Assembly (NCBI RefSeq): GCF_030936135.1
Contig: NC_082620.1
Coordinates: 1,984,001 to 2,048,000, forward strand
From: Gavia stellata
Lineage: Eukaryota > Chordata > Aves > Gaviiformes > Gaviidae
Direction of reading: 5' to 3'
DNA: 64,000 nt
Below, one piece after another: positions 1 through 11,900 of this stretch. The stretch's first letter is position 1, and the number at the start of each line of letters is the position of its first letter. Under the pieces are notes generated by a model, which searched no databases, was not told where the DNA came from, and saw nothing but the letters and a program-made list of their open reading frames with translations. Both the position numbers and the translations under genes were made by a program.

Positions 1-330
1 GACCATTCCTATGGTACCCCGTGCCACCGGACACATCCCGGTACGGCGTTAATCCTGCTGCAGGACGGCTCTTTGCAAAAAACAGGTGGGTTTGCCCCAA
101 TCCTGCTCGGTGCTGGGGGATGCCGGCGGTTTGCCTGGCTGCTTTCCCTCCCCACGGTGCCCGGAGAGCATCCAGCCCTGAGCCAGGATCCCTGGGGAGC
201 GGATGTGGGGGGAGAGGAGCCCGAGGACAGGGCACTCCCCTGCCTTTTCCCCGGGGAACTCTTAATCCTAGAGGATTAGCCAGCAACCATGCGGTGCTTC
301 ATCTTCCAAAGCCCCGTACGAGTGCTAAGC

Positions 331-363
331 ATTATTATTACTATTATGATTAATTATTATTAA
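331..363. repeat. ATT-type microsatellite
   Basis: Imperfect run of ATT/TTA triplets interrupted by CTATTATGA. Short simple repeat with no coding significance. Confidence 0.7.
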
Positions 364-1489
364 GCAGATTCAGCCCCTGCCATGCTCTGTTGCCAACCTT
401 GCTGCGAGCGATTTCCCAGCCTCAAAGGAGCCGAACAAACACGCAACGGCTCAGGAGTTTCTTCCCTGGCAGCAATGCAGGGACAGACTGGGGCTGGCTG
501 GGATGTAGGAGGGTCAACGGTTCCTCTTTCATCCCAAAGCAGCAGCATCCAAGCATCTGGATGGATCCCTTCCAACCAGCTGCCTGAACCCCCCCGACTC
601 TGTCCCCGACCACTTTCACTGCTCCAGCCCTTCGCAGCTCCCTGGGTGAGAAGGGAACCTTCATTTTTTTAGGGGAACCTTTATTTTTTAGGGAAATCCA
701 CATGACTCAGTTTACCCCCGTGCTACCGAGCAGGCAGCAGAGCCCCCCCACCACAGCACGGATGCTTCTCGCCCTCCTCGCTGGATTGGAGATCCTAGTG
801 GGGACCTCATCCCAACGTGATTAAACAACCATTAGGCCTTCTCGCTTTGAAAATGGGGATTTACAGATGCCCAAACCTCCATTTAAATGCAAATGTGGTG
901 ATTTTAGCCCGGACCCATGGAAATGAGGAGCATTAGAGAGGCAGTGCCACCATCAACCGGCTCTGCTTGGTGCCACCTCAAGAGTGACGTGACCTTCCCA
1001 TCCAGCAGCTGGGAGTGGACCGGTGGGCTCGGAGGGCCGGTAGCCCAAATCCTCTGTGTGCATTCGGGATGCTTAATGCTTTCCCATGGTGATGGATCAG
1101 GCTATAGGATGAGACCTTCTCAGCACCAGCACAGCCAAAGCGATGACCGAGGGGACATGGGAGTCTCTCCTCATTTTGGGCAGAGATGCTGCCTGCTTTC
1201 CCAAAGTCCCCCAAGTCCCCGAAGCGAGGGACACTGAGAGATGCCACCCCACCAAAGCAGCGAGCCAAAGAAAGCCTCCCACGCTGTGCTGGACCCTGCC
1301 TTCACCTCCTGCCCCTCTCATCCTTCACCCACCACCTACCAGCCCTGCCTCCCCGTCCCCATCCACCTTCCTGCAGGTAATTACAAAGGACATCAATTAA
1401 ATCCCTGATTCCCCCCTACCACCCACCCCGTTGTTTGAGGACCTGGCAGTGAATAATGCAGGAGGCTGGCGGGGGGAAAGAGCTGCTCA

Positions 1490-1830
1490 GGTTGTTTCAT
1501 TATTGATGAGAGATGACGGATCCACAGCTGACAACCTGCCTAAGAGATATGATTAGCTTGTAAAAAATTAATCGTGCTTCTTAGAGATGACGCGAGCTGA
1601 AAACCCCAAGGAGCGGCGTTATCGATGTTCCCTAATTTCAGGGGACTTTGAAAAGGTTTTAGCAAAATTTGGAGGAGGCAATTACATTCAATTAGAGTCA
1701 CAAGTGCTGAGACGTCACTGCTGCTCGGAAGCGTCACGGCTGCATCCCCTGCTCCCTTACACTGCCACTCAAACTCCTTACCGCAAGGTATAGATAAATA
1801 TACATTTATACGTCGGACCTGAATTTTTGC
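1490..1830. promoter_or_regulatory. candidate distal regulatory block
   Basis: The block differs in texture from the GC-rich flanks: mixed sequence with several homeodomain-type cores (TTAATC near 1568, CAATTAG near 1690) and a CRE-like half-site, GACGTCA, near 1721. Regulatory function is inferred; conservation was not tested. Confidence 0.2.
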
Positions 1831-4439
1831 CATGGGAATCCTCCTTCCCGACTTCATCCCCTGCAGCTCAAACTCGACAGTCAGGCTCTGGTCCCCATCC
1901 TGCCATTTGTGAAGGTGACAGCACCCAGAGCACACTGCCTGCCCAAAACGCCCTCGCCTCCCCCTGCGCTCCATGTTTTGCCAACCCAAGGTCCATAAAA
2001 ACCCGCTGGTGATGCGGATAACCGCCCTCATCCTGGCAATAATGCCGGTCGGGGTTTTGGCAGCCCAGCCCTGCATCTCTCAAGGATGTCGCACATCTGA
2101 GCCCCAAGCCCTTTGGGATATCGGTGGGGAGATGGTGGGGGGGCACAAAACTGAGGATGCTCCGGCTCAATGGAGCTAGGAATGCCAGTGGGAGTGATGG
2201 TGGGCTTTGCTCGGTGCTTCCCCTGCCTCCCCCACCTCATTACCAGGCACAGTTACTGCCGTGGCCGGGTTCACAGGGCCACCAAGCACATACATAATTC
2301 ATACTTCCCAGCTCACAAACACAAGGATCTTTGCAGCTCTACCTGCAGATTAAAAACCGCGGCAGCGAGAGATGAAGAAACCCAGGGTCATGGTCATGCA
2401 CCGGTGGCCAGACCCTTTGCCAATTAGCCGAGCCCCAAAACACATGTCCAGCCTTGATGCACATTCCCATTGCCCCAATTCCAACTTCGGCTTTGGGACC
2501 CTCCGCATTTGCAGGCAGGAAGGATATACCTTCCCGAGGTTTTTGGTGGACCAATCCCCCAGGCAATGGATTTGATGTCCCCATGCCAAATAGGCTGGAG
2601 GGGAGCGGCTGGGTGGGTTTTAGCTGGTGTTGTTTTGGCCCCTGGCCCAAGCTCGAGATGCAACTGAGCAGGATGCATCAGTCCAGCTTTTAATTTAAAT
2701 ATCCTCATTCCCCCAGCCTCTTTATTGATGCATTTCCCCACTCTGGACCCATACAAGGTGACAACTTCCCAAATATTCCCCTAAAAGCCGCTGGTGGGCT
2801 CTCCCCGTTCACAGCAGGGATGCGCACAGGTGTCCCGGAGTGCCAAACCAGCACAGGGAATTTACTCCTCTGCTTCTTTTCCATCCTCTTTCTACATATA
2901 CAAATATTACACTATTGAGCACGTGGTCCTCCACCTAACAAGCATCCACAGCAAGTCTAGTGGCAGATATACAACCACCCCCATCCCCTTCGGCACTACC
3001 ACTGTCCCCGTGCGAAGCCATCGGGTGAAATTCAGCATCTCAGCATCGGCAGGGAGGGCACCTCAGCGCTTGCAGATGCTGGTGATGTTGGGGATCGTGC
3101 CCCAAGGAGGTTCAGATGCTCCTCCCCATCGCAAAAGGCAGTGCCTGAGCTCGTGCAACGGCTGGTGGAGATCAACTGCTGCATGGGATGCGGTTTGGGA
3201 GGCTGCGGACGCCGGGCGTAAGCTCACAAGCACCCACCACCCATTAAAGACCCATGGCGAGACCTCCTCCCACCTCACAGACCCGTGACCCATACAGTTG
3301 GGACCCATCACACCCACACGTCATACAGGGAGTTGTTTTAGCATCACTTGGGTTCATTTCTCCGGCAAATCCCACCGGATTGGGACCAAGCTAGTGGGGA
3401 GCGAGTCCCCGCATACAAAGAGGAGCGGCCGCCCACCCCCACCCACATTTTGGCTGTTTCTTTGCAGCCTTGGAGGGCCTCGTTTCTTTATGCATCTCTC
3501 AGCGTGCGAGATGTTCCCCTCAGGGAAAAGGAAATTAATTTTATCCCTTTGAATTCAGCTCATTTTAGCGGCGGTTGCAGAGGGATGCCATTCCCCAGGG
3601 CCCCTCCTCTCCCCCCCCCCCCCGCCGCGGTCCAGGCGTGGGGACACGGCTGCCTCGGGGATGATGGGGACAACAATTCCCCTAAATCTTTGAGATTCAG
3701 ATCAGAACCAGACACATCACCAACATCTTTCCAGGGGGAGAAAGAAGCAAGCGTGACACTGTCTGGCATCCTCTGTGCCTCAGTTTCCCCACAGTGACTC
3801 CAATCCCTGCAGAAATCCCACACGCAGCAGCGCATCAATCTGAAACGACGACTCACATCTCTCCCATCCCTTCCAAGCCCAAATTTCTTCCTGGTCCCGA
3901 TGCTTTTGTTTACTTCCCTTAGTTCACCCCTGTGCACATGGATGCAGGTCTCTGAACGCAGCGGCCACCAGCCGCAGTTTCACTCCTGCCTTTATTTGCT
4001 CTTTGGTGCCGCATTTTTCCTTCCTCCCAAAGCCCCCATCTCCTTTTACACCGGCTCTTAATTCCCCTGACCATTTCCAAGCTGGCCTCAAAGAGACCCC
4101 AGCAGCTTTAGGGTTACTTCCCGTCACCCTTCGTTAGCCAGCATGTCACAAACGAAGGCCACTGAATTAGTCACCCGCCTCTGCCACGGAGCAGCTGCTC
4201 GGCGTCGGACCAAAGGTCTGCCCGGCACTGGGCTGCTTCTTCCTCCCTTCCCCGTGCCTGCATCCAGGGATGAGGGACCTCTCCCGGATGAAAAAAACTT
4301 ATTTTCCCCTTCCATGGCATGATCCCTTTTAAATAGCAAAAGAAACGGGGAGGCAGCACCAGTGGGCTGCTGGGAGGAGATACTTTTCCTCCCTTTGTGC
4401 TTCCTTTTGCTTTTCTCTGAGCCTCTCTGTTTACCAGGC

Positions 4440-4447
4440 TAATAAAG
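4440..4447 (+). promoter_or_regulatory. KLHDC7A: possible TATA-like element of KLHDC7A
   Basis: TAATAAAG lies about 200 bp before the KLHDC7A start codon. A start site some 30 bp downstream would give an unspliced 5' leader of about 170 nt. The match to a TATA box is only fair and AT-rich octamers are common, so this is a weak call. Confidence 0.25.
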
Positions 4448-4640
4448 CCGGCTCTGTGCCGCCAGCTCTGGGCTGCACCTTTTCCCTGGAGCCCAGCCCA
4501 TCCCAAACATGCAAAGCTTGTCCGGAAATCTCCTGCCAGCTTTGCCCGCTCAAAGTCACCTTGCCCCAAACCTTCAGCTCCACGCTCCGGGCTCGCTCGG
4601 CAATCATTAATCGGCTTCTCCGCGTTCCCGGCATAGAAAA

Positions 4641-7142
4641 ATGCCCCAGCGGGTAACCCTGCCCTGGCAGTCCGACATGCAGCTGGCCGGCAAGCTGGTC
4701 CTCTCCGCCGCCGCTCTGCTCCTCCTGACTTTGGCGTACAGGTTTTATAAGTCCCGCTCGCTTGCCAGGGGCAAAATCCCGCCGGCCGACGCGGGAGGAG
4801 AGCAGAGGGAAAACTCTGCCCGGGATGCGGATGGGGATGAGGATGGTGCGGCAGGTCTGCGACGGAGGAGGGTGTTTGGTGAGGAGGCGAGGAGGGATGG
4901 TGGGGATGTACAAGCGAGCGGTCAAGCGAGCGATCCTGGGACATGGCGCACACCTCTCCGGGGGGATCAAAGTCTGCCAGGGGGTGAGGAGGAGGAGGAG
5001 GAGGAAGGAGAGGAGATGGTTTCTGAACTGGGGCTGACTTGCAGGAGAGCGGGGATGGGCAGGAGGGGAAGCAAGCCGGCAAGCGAGCCGGCAAGTGAGC
5101 CAGGAAGAGAACCGGGAAATCAGATAGGAAGTGAGCTGGGAAGTAAGCTGGCAAGCAAGCCAGGAAGCGAGTGGGGAAGCGAGCCAGGAAGCAAGCTGGG
5201 AAGCAAGCCAGGAAGCAAGTTGGGAAGTGAGCCGGGAAGTGAGCCAGGAAGCGAGCCAGGAAGCAAGTTGGGAAGTGAGCCGGGAAGTGAGCCAGGAAGC
5301 GAGCCAGGAAGCAAGCTGAGCTCTTATGACCCTGGGGACACGGCCGAAACACTGAGCAGCCGTGGGGAGGAAGGCACACTCGCCCCAAGCACCGGGCTTT
5401 CCCCTGGGATTGCTAATGCCCAGACGGCTGGTGACGGACATGTCCAAAGCACGGAGCAGGATTTGGCTGGCGGAGGCATGAGCCGGGAGGTTGAGGCGCG
5501 TGGGGGGACAATCCAGACCCTCAGCGTCACCTCGGACCTGGGGCTAACAATGACAGCAAGCAACGTGGGGTCGGATGCCTCCTACTCTTTCTCCTCAGTC
5601 ACAAAGATCCAGGTGGAGGAGAACTACATCGCCGAGCGGCGGGCGAAGAACGGGGCCAGGCAGCTGGTCCCCAGCCTCAAAGGCAAAGTCTACGACTACT
5701 ACGTCCAGTCCATCTCCCAGTCAGTGTCGAAGAAGAGGTCTCTCCCATACATCCCTCTGGGAACATCCCGGCACTGCAGCTCGGAGCGAGTCAATGAAGA
5801 GCTGCAGAGTTTTGCAACCCAGGAGCTGGACCCAGTGTCGGCAACGTGGGATCCCACCACCTCCTCCATAGTTCCACCACCTACAGGGAGCTTGGAGATC
5901 TCCCCTGAGCCACCATCTCCTGGCCGCAAGGACAGCATCCTCCAGATTGCTGACAGTCCCCACCTTCAGCTGCCCATGGAGGGTTTTGGGGCCACCACAC
6001 TAGCTGGCACACCACCTGCAAGCCCCCGGCCAGGGCTGGTGGCCAGTGCTGACCTCTTCCAAATGCCACCACCCACCCACCTGGACCTGGGGAACTGCTA
6101 TGAGGTCCTCTGCACAGCCAAGGCGCAGAAGCTCAGCCACCTCCAGGAGGCCGCCTACAAGGTGATGAGTGACAACTACCTGCAGGTGCTGAGGACACCC
6201 TCCATCTACAGCCGCCTCAACGCCGGCGAGCGGGAGCTCATCCTGCGGCGGAGGATGAAGGGGAAGATGTACGTGGCCGTGGCAGACGTCAACGTGCAGG
6301 AGCCCGGCCTCCACACCAGCCGCCTCTGCTACTACGATGACAGAGGGGACTGCTGGCATCACCTCTGCCACGTGCCACCGGAGGTGGTCTCCCGGGGGTG
6401 CGCCATGTGCAGCATGTTCAACTACCTCTTTGTGGTGGCTGGCTGCGAGGGCACGGGCCGGACGCAGAGACCCTCCAACCGTGTCTTTTGCTATGACCCC
6501 CTGACCAACATCTGGAGGGAGATCTGCCCCCTGAACCAAGCACGGCCGCACTGCAAGCTCGTGGCTTTGGATGGACACCTCTACGCCATCGGCGGTGAGT
6601 GCCTCTGCACGGTGGAGCGCTATGACCCCCGGCAGGACCGCTGGACCTTCACCGCACCCCTGCCCCATGACACCTTTGCCGTGGCCCACACGGCCACGGT
6701 GTGCGACGGGGAGATCTACGTGACGGGGGGCACCTTGCGCTACGTACTGCTGCGTTACACCGCCCGCTCGGACAGTTGGAGGGTCAGCCCAGCCGGCGGT
6801 GGCAAGGACAGGACAGCCGAGATGGTGAGTGCCAATGGCTTCATCTACCGCTTTGACCTCCACCGCAGCACAGGCATCAGCGTCTACCGCTGCAGCGCCA
6901 AGGCCAAGCTATGGTATGAGTGTGCTGCCTACGCTGTGCCCGACCTGTCCAGCTTCCAGTGTGCCGTGGTGGGCAACCTGGTCCACTGTGTCAGCCGGCA
7001 CTTCCACATACGCTTCTTGGCTGACCACATCTCACCACGCTTTGGGACCAAGGAGCTGCAGCCCTTCCCATCGCCCCGTGGCAGCCTCCTCCCAGCCGTC
7101 CTGGTGCTGCCAGAGGGAGGGATGGCACAAACACAGGTTTGA
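4641..7142 (+). CDS. KLHDC7A: kelch domain-containing protein 7A
   Basis: Single-exon gene of 833 codons. The N-terminus has a hydrophobic helix at about residues 17-36 (LVLSAAALLLLTLAYRFY) that matches the membrane anchor of mammalian KLHDC7A. Residues 37-143 are polar and disordered-looking, and 144-227 are a tetrapeptide repeat tract. After another linker comes the conserved block KGKVYDYYVQS, then a BACK-like helical segment starting at LDLGNCYEVL (about 481), then kelch repeats from about 560 to 800 with typical features: YDDRGDCW (564), FCYDPLTNIW (616), LYAIGGE (Gly-Gly at 650-651) and IYVTGG (Gly-Gly near 696). The human protein is about 777 residues; most of the extra length is the repeat tract. 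The ATG at 4641 has A at -3 and puts the start where the human protein starts; the ATG at 4677 (residue 13, MQLAGK) is an alternative. No intron is needed. The molecular role is poorly known; kelch propellers bind proteins, and a membrane-tethered scaffold is an inference. Identity is secure. Confidence 0.95.
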   Translation: MPQRVTLPWQSDMQLAGKLVLSAAALLLLTLAYRFYKSRSLARGKIPPADAGGEQRENSARDADGDEDGAAGLRRRRVFGEEARRDGGDVQASGQASDPGTWRTPLRGDQSLPGGEEEEEEEGEEMVSELGLTCRRAGMGRRGSKPASEPASEPGREPGNQIGSELGSKLASKPGSEWGSEPGSKLGSKPGSKLGSEPGSEPGSEPGSKLGSEPGSEPGSEPGSKLSSYDPGDTAETLSSRGEEGTLAPSTGLSPGIANAQTAGDGHVQSTEQDLAGGGMSREVEARGGTIQTLSVTSDLGLTMTASNVGSDASYSFSSVTKIQVEENYIAERRAKNGARQLVPSLKGKVYDYYVQSISQSVSKKRSLPYIPLGTSRHCSSERVNEELQSFATQELDPVSATWDPTTSSIVPPPTGSLEISPEPPSPGRKDSILQIADSPHLQLPMEGFGATTLAGTPPASPRPGLVASADLFQMPPPTHLDLGNCYEVLCTAKAQKLSHLQEAAYKVMSDNYLQVLRTPSIYSRLNAGERELILRRRMKGKMYVAVADVNVQEPGLHTSRLCYYDDRGDCWHHLCHVPPEVVSRGCAMCSMFNYLFVVAGCEGTGRTQRPSNRVFCYDPLTNIWREICPLNQARPHCKLVALDGHLYAIGGECLCTVERYDPRQDRWTFTAPLPHDTFAVAHTATVCDGEIYVTGGTLRYVLLRYTARSDSWRVSPAGGGKDRTAEMVSANGFIYRFDLHRSTGISVYRCSAKAKLWYECAAYAVPDLSSFQCAVVGNLVHCVSRHFHIRFLADHISPRFGTKELQPFPSPRGSLLPAVLVLPEGGMAQTQV
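5070..5318 (+). repeat. in-frame 12-bp minisatellite in KLHDC7A
   Basis: About 21 tandem copies of a 12-bp unit of the form GGAAGYRAGYYR encode alternating Gly-Ser-Glu-Pro and Gly-Ser-Lys-Leu tetrapeptides at residues about 144-227. A higher-order pattern (SEPG x3, then SKLG) repeats at the right end, so recent blocks of several units were duplicated. Because the unit is a multiple of three, copy-number changes keep the frame open. The same periodicity keeps other frames open, which produces long spurious frames on the - strand. Confidence 0.9.
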
Positions 7143-7452
7143 GGGTTCCATGCTGGGGTCTCATGCAACAGTGGTGGTGGCTCAGATGTGATACGATGGT
7201 GAAAGCTGGTAGAAGAAGCCACCAGCCCACATTGGTCCACATAGCATGGGACCAACACTACCAGGGAAATGTTACCCATACCTACCATCAAGTAAGCATC
7301 CTCCCAGACCCCGTAAGTAAGGAAGGAGACACATTGCCCTTGGGTACTGCCAGTAAACCCAGCCTTGAAGACACAAGGAAGAGCAAAGCAAGGAGCTGGG
7401 TGGACTTGTTTGCTTAGAGGTATTTAAACAGAGGTGTGCTTGCTCAGATGCA

Positions 7453-7458
7453 AATAAA
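7453..7458 (+). terminator. KLHDC7A: AATAAA polyadenylation signal, probable 3' end of KLHDC7A
   Basis: First canonical AATAAA after the KLHDC7A stop, giving a 3' UTR of about 330 nt. A second weaker signal, ATTAAA, is at 7828-7833. Which one is used cannot be told from sequence. Confidence 0.45.
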
Positions 7459-7746
7459 CCACAGCTCCCTGCAGGCTCTTCCCGATAAGTAGCTGCTTTA
7501 CACACCAGCTGTTTAATATTGACCTGGACATGCAACACACGGGGGATTTTAGGGTGGAGGAACACGCAGGGAGGTTTGATCCCGAAGGAGGTATCACTCA
7601 AAGGTCAGTCCCATCAGCATCAAGCCAACACTGAGCCTTCAGGCTTGCCTACACAATTCATCCCAGGGTCGGAGGCTGAGGGCCAGAGGGTGCACTGCTC
7701 CTACCAGTGCCTTGTTATCTGTTACCTTCTCCTCAGCACAGAGTTT

Positions 7747-7772
7747 TTTATATATATATATATATATTTATA
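7747..7772. repeat. TA dinucleotide microsatellite
   Basis: Nearly pure TA run just downstream of KLHDC7A. Confidence 0.8.
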
Positions 7773-7773
7773 T

Positions 7774-7970
7774 GCACGTGATGTAAATAGGCACTATAGA
7801 TTTATAGACAGCTGGTCTTAAAATGAAATTAAAGTGAACATTTGGTAAAATTAACCATGGGCTACTGTTGCGCATCATTTCAAGCCGTAGCCAAGCCTAA
7901 TGGGAACAAAGAGGCCGATGCATGTTTTACATCGCTAATTACTGCACAAACAATGTCTCTGAGGAGGCAA
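7774..7970. promoter_or_regulatory. candidate regulatory block 3' of KLHDC7A
   Basis: Non-repetitive AT-rich DNA with a CTAATTACTG homeodomain core near 7935 and an ACAAACAATG SOX-like site near 7946. The lack of repeats and motif density suggest a conserved non-coding element; this is inference only. Confidence 0.22.
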
Positions 7971-10229
7971 GCAAAAGCAAAGCAGGGCTCTGGATGTGAG
8001 CAGCCCGTCTTTCATACCCTTTTCCCCAGGTTTCACTGACCTCACTCTGCTGCCTTCATATCCTGCCAAAAGCCTACTTTGGGTAATTGCATTTTCTTCG
8101 CCTCTAGCCACTAGAGAAATGGCTCGTCATCCGTCATCTGTCAGCCCCAGACGGACAAAAACAGCTCCCAGACGGACAAAACCCTCCTGTACCTGCCTCC
8201 TTGGTGGCAGCAGGTCATGAGCACGAAGTCATGGATGCGCTTGAAGTGCTTGGAGATAAGAGATGGTGCTGGAGCAGCCCATGGTATCACCATTTACGCC
8301 TTGCTGCTCACGGTGGTTTAGGAGAGCTTAGGTTAATGTTCTCTCAAAGTGCTCCCAAAAGTATTTATTAACTTCTCTCAGTCACTGCCTGGAGGCCTCG
8401 TGTTTCTGCCTTCAAGGGCTTCCTACGAAGGTCAGTGGCATCCATCCATGTTAGGAGACCTTGGGAGGCTACGTTAATTAACCCTACCTCTGAGGTTTGC
8501 TCGTTAGCTGTAGCACATTGCTTCTGCTGATGGAGGGTGGGTGATGCATTCTCTCCTCATGCTAAAAGCTGCCAGGGTCCAGCCTCTTCCAGCCGCCCTA
8601 GAGCCACCTCTTCCCACCGCAGGAGGACCACCCCACCAACAATGTGCTGGGGCTGCAGCCTCCTGCATCCCAGCATCTCTCTGGCTGGGATGCTTGGGCC
8701 GGTAAACCTTATGAGCCAGAAAAACTCATTATTATCATTATTATTTAACTCCTTGTTATTTAGCTACCTCCATAGCCAGCGCTCGGAGCAGCAAGCTTAA
8801 CAAGATGGGCTCACACATGCTGCAACACATCTCTACTTCTCCCCCAGCAAAACCCAGGTACCAGCTGCTTCATGGGAGCAGCCCAGCCCCTTTGCGACCT
8901 GCAAAAGCCTCTTATCCCCATCAGCACTCCTGCTCCAGCACTCGGCCCCTTCGGCATCCCTGCCACGGCAGGCTGGGTGCTAGGGCGCAGCGGGCACGCT
9001 GGCTGGGTGGGAGCCGGGCAGCTGGAGCCCTTCCAGGCGACAGATTTTTTTTTTCATCCCCATAAAAGCTTTCCGGGGATCTTGCCCTTCTCACAGTGCC
9101 TCTTTGCTGTCGCTTAATATTTCACCTTTCCTTTAACTCTTTGCTGCCAGGCTGCAACCTCAAAACCCAGCAGCTTTTCCTCATTCCCCAGCGTGACCGT
9201 GAGCGATGAATAACAACGACCGTGGGTGGGCAGCTCTCCCCCCGCTCCTGCACTCTCCGATATTAACGTGATTCGCCTGGGGAGGCATTTTGGAGATTAA
9301 AAGCACTGGGGACATCCCGTGCTGGAGCACTGCTTGTTCTGCAGGGAAGGACAACCAGGTCCGGAGCAAAAAGCATGCAGCGATCCTGTGGTTGACAGTG
9401 AAATGACTTTTGGCTGCAGTTAAGGGAAAGCAAAGGGGAAAGGACAAATGCAAACCAATACTCAGACCTGGATGACATTTTTTTGCTCCCAAATACCAGT
9501 GCAGGGGAGGAGCCTTTGGAGGGCTGGTAGGCACGGTGGCAACGGCGGCGTCACCAGCCAACTCCTGCCACCACCGCCGGATCCCGGTCATTGATTTCCA
9601 ACAGTGCCGGACACCCACCTCTGTGTTTCTGCTGATGGGCAGCGGCTTCAAACTGCGGGCTTGCAGCTCTCGGGATAACCATAAGACCATTGAGCAGTTT
9701 CAGTGTAGCTTGCGGCACTGGGATATTATTTATTTTGCTGATGGGGTTGGCAAAGCTGCCATGATTTACGGAGAAAAAGGGTTAGGAAGCAGGCAGTGCA
9801 TCCTAATAAAACTCCACAGTGTGCACCATGAGCTACAAACCACCTGGAGCAAGTTCCAGTAACGATAAATACTTAGAGGTCACAATAAACCCATCCAGAC
9901 TGGGGGCTTACCTGGAGGGTCGTGCTCTTGGGACCCTCTTTGCTTGCTGCAAGACTGGTCACTGCAATCTGGGACCCTCGCTGGGTCAGGGACCCCCCAG
10001 GACTGGGTGCTGGAAGAGAAAACACAACACCACCGGGCTGGTGAGAGCTGGGAAAACCAATTTCCACCATCCACTAGCAATTCTTCCATCCCTATAATTC
10101 CCTCAAGATGGGCACCAAGGATGCTCTCCAGCAGAGAGCTCCTTCTTCACCAGCAGCTGGACCCATTGCTGCCCTCTGAGCCCCCCTGCCTGGTTTATCT
10201 CCCAAAAGAAGGGTGCAACTGCTAAACCG

Positions 10230-10680
10230 TGCTGCTTTGCAACCAAATATAACCTTTGCACTAAATTCGGTATTTTCTTCTAATCAGGAAGACCTATTAT
10301 CTACCCCCGCCACGTTTATTTAGGCAATTACATAGTTTAATGTACATTGATTCAGATTCTTAATTTTTACATTTTTGATTATGATAAAGAACCAGGGAGT
10401 GACGCATTTCTTATTTGCTCAGTGCTCTTTTTTCCTTTGCAATGTGCCAGGCTGCATGTGAATGGAAATTGGAAGTCAATTAAAGAAGTGCAAAACCAGC
10501 ATTTTAAAATCTTTTTTATTAGTTAAACACGGCTACCTTCAATGTGTCGGCTACAGCAGGGTGGGAAAAAAAAACAAAAAGCAAAAAAGTGAGCTTATCC
10601 AGACATGTTTTGCATTTAAAACCGACGGGATACATGAAAGAAATATTAAGCGTAGCGAACTGACAAATTAAGTATCTCGT
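10230..10680. promoter_or_regulatory. candidate enhancer, homeodomain-motif rich
   Basis: Dense TAAT/ATTA cores between about 10320 and 10390 (GCAATTACAT, TTTAATGT, TTCTTAATTT, TTGATTATGATAAAG) and AGTCAATTAAAG near 10475, in DNA otherwise poor in repeats. It is well removed from any exon. Enhancer status and the target gene (PAX7 40 kb away is the obvious candidate) are inferred. Confidence 0.25.
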
Positions 10681-11269
10681 TCCCGACAAGCAGGAGCAAA
10701 CTCGTGTCAGTGGCTGAGGAGCCGGGTGGGAATTTAAAGCCAGGGGAAGGGAAAGACCCATCGCAGCATCTCTAGGTGCTGGTAAGGGAGGTGGGACCTC
10801 TCAACCTCCAGCCGTGGTTTTTCCTAGACCCTATGGAGAGTTGCCTACAGCAACACCTACGCTGCTACGGGTTGCGTCGCCAACAAGAGAGCCTCCATGA
10901 GATGTTTACGGCCAAGGAGAGGTGTCCTGTCCTCTCCCACCCATTTCTTCACCCCTCCTGCCCCTAATCCAAGTCGACCACCCATGCATGGCCACCAGCA
11001 GCCCCTTGGTAGAGCTGATCCTGGAGGCACCAACCTCAGCCTTTCTCCGCTCTGGTTTGCAACCAGAAACAACCCAATTGTGTAGACAGGGAGATGCACC
11101 CAGGCTGCAGAACCTCGTTTACAAGCGGACACTAACGAACCAAGGCTCAACACGACCCCTTTCGCTTGCAAGACCCAGACCTGCTTGCCCAGTGCCAAAG
11201 GGACATTTTTTGGCAGCATCCGCAAGGCACCACTCCGGGAACGTCAGCCAGCCCCTTGCGAGCGCGAGA

Positions 11270-11900
11270 GGTCAGTGCTAATGAAAGATGTTATCGCAGA
11301 GCCAGCGTCCGGCCAGACAAACATAATTAGCGGTATTTGCAGAAGACAAATCTCGGCGAGGACGGGGGGGATGGGAGCACATCCCCTTGTGATCGTTTTG
11401 GGGAAAAAACACAGCCATTTGGAGGCCTTCCAAGGTGGAATAACAGCCTCGCCAATGACTATTTAATTAAAACCCGCGCGGCGTTCGAAGGGAGAAGGGC
11501 TGCGAGTGAATAAGCGCGGTGATAAAATATGCATCGACTCCGGCGTAAGTTCTCCCTCCCTGGCACAAGCCTTTGCTTAAACCGTTGATGGTTTTTGATT
11601 CACAGGCTCCAGCGAGGAGGGAACATTTGCCAGCCACTATTTCAATCCCGCCGGGAGTTTTTTCCGGGGGTTATAGCCACACTGTAGTTTAGGATGTGTC
11701 AGCGCTGGCATCATAAACACAGATCAGAAACGCTATAAAAGGAAGAAAAAAAACCCAAAACCACACTCCTGGCTGGAGTTTAGTATCCTGCGAGCTCGGG
11801 CCAAAGGCAAATTATTTCTCCGTTACTGAAATAAAATCAATAAAGCTCATTTTTATTTACTGAAGAGCCAAAGAGGGGGAGAAGGGAAAACTCCTCGAGC
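11270..11900. promoter_or_regulatory. candidate regulatory block with TATA box
   Basis: Mixed-sequence block with retained CpGs, homeodomain cores (ACATAATTAG near 11320, TTTAATTAAA near 11461) and a perfect TATAAAAG at 11734-11741 preceded by CGC. A + strand start near 11765 is possible, but I find no convincing splice donor or long frame after it. Either an enhancer or a minor promoter. Confidence 0.25.

Larger units (their letters stand above)
1..4439. other. intergenic DNA upstream of KLHDC7A
   Basis: No open frame here resembles a known protein, and the frames present overlap each other on both strands as chance frames do in GC-rich DNA. The content is mixed-sequence DNA with a short ATT-rich microsatellite near 331-363 and a motif-containing AT-richer block at 1490-1830, listed separately. 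In mammals IGSF21 lies upstream of KLHDC7A, so this could be flank or intron of that gene, but I see no immunoglobulin-domain exon. Confidence 0.5.

Noticed and set aside
1540-2076. 178-codon - strand frame
   Set aside because: No recognisable domain, no clear exon boundaries, and overlapping frames on the + strand of similar quality.
4171-5388. 405-codon open frame on the - strand over the KLHDC7A 5' half, and a similar 338-codon frame at 4431-5447
   Set aside because: Both are antisense shadows kept open by the 12-bp repeat; the predicted proteins are repeats of Cys/Phe/Leu or Trp/Ser with no family resemblance.
6000-6863. 287-codon - strand frame antisense to the kelch region
   Set aside because: Codon bias of the GC-rich + strand gene leaves this frame open; no known domain.
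8144-8181. Two copies of an 18-20 bp direct repeat carrying CAGACGGACAAAA
   Set aside because: Only two copies and no context; likely a small local duplication, so not reported as a satellite or regulatory site.
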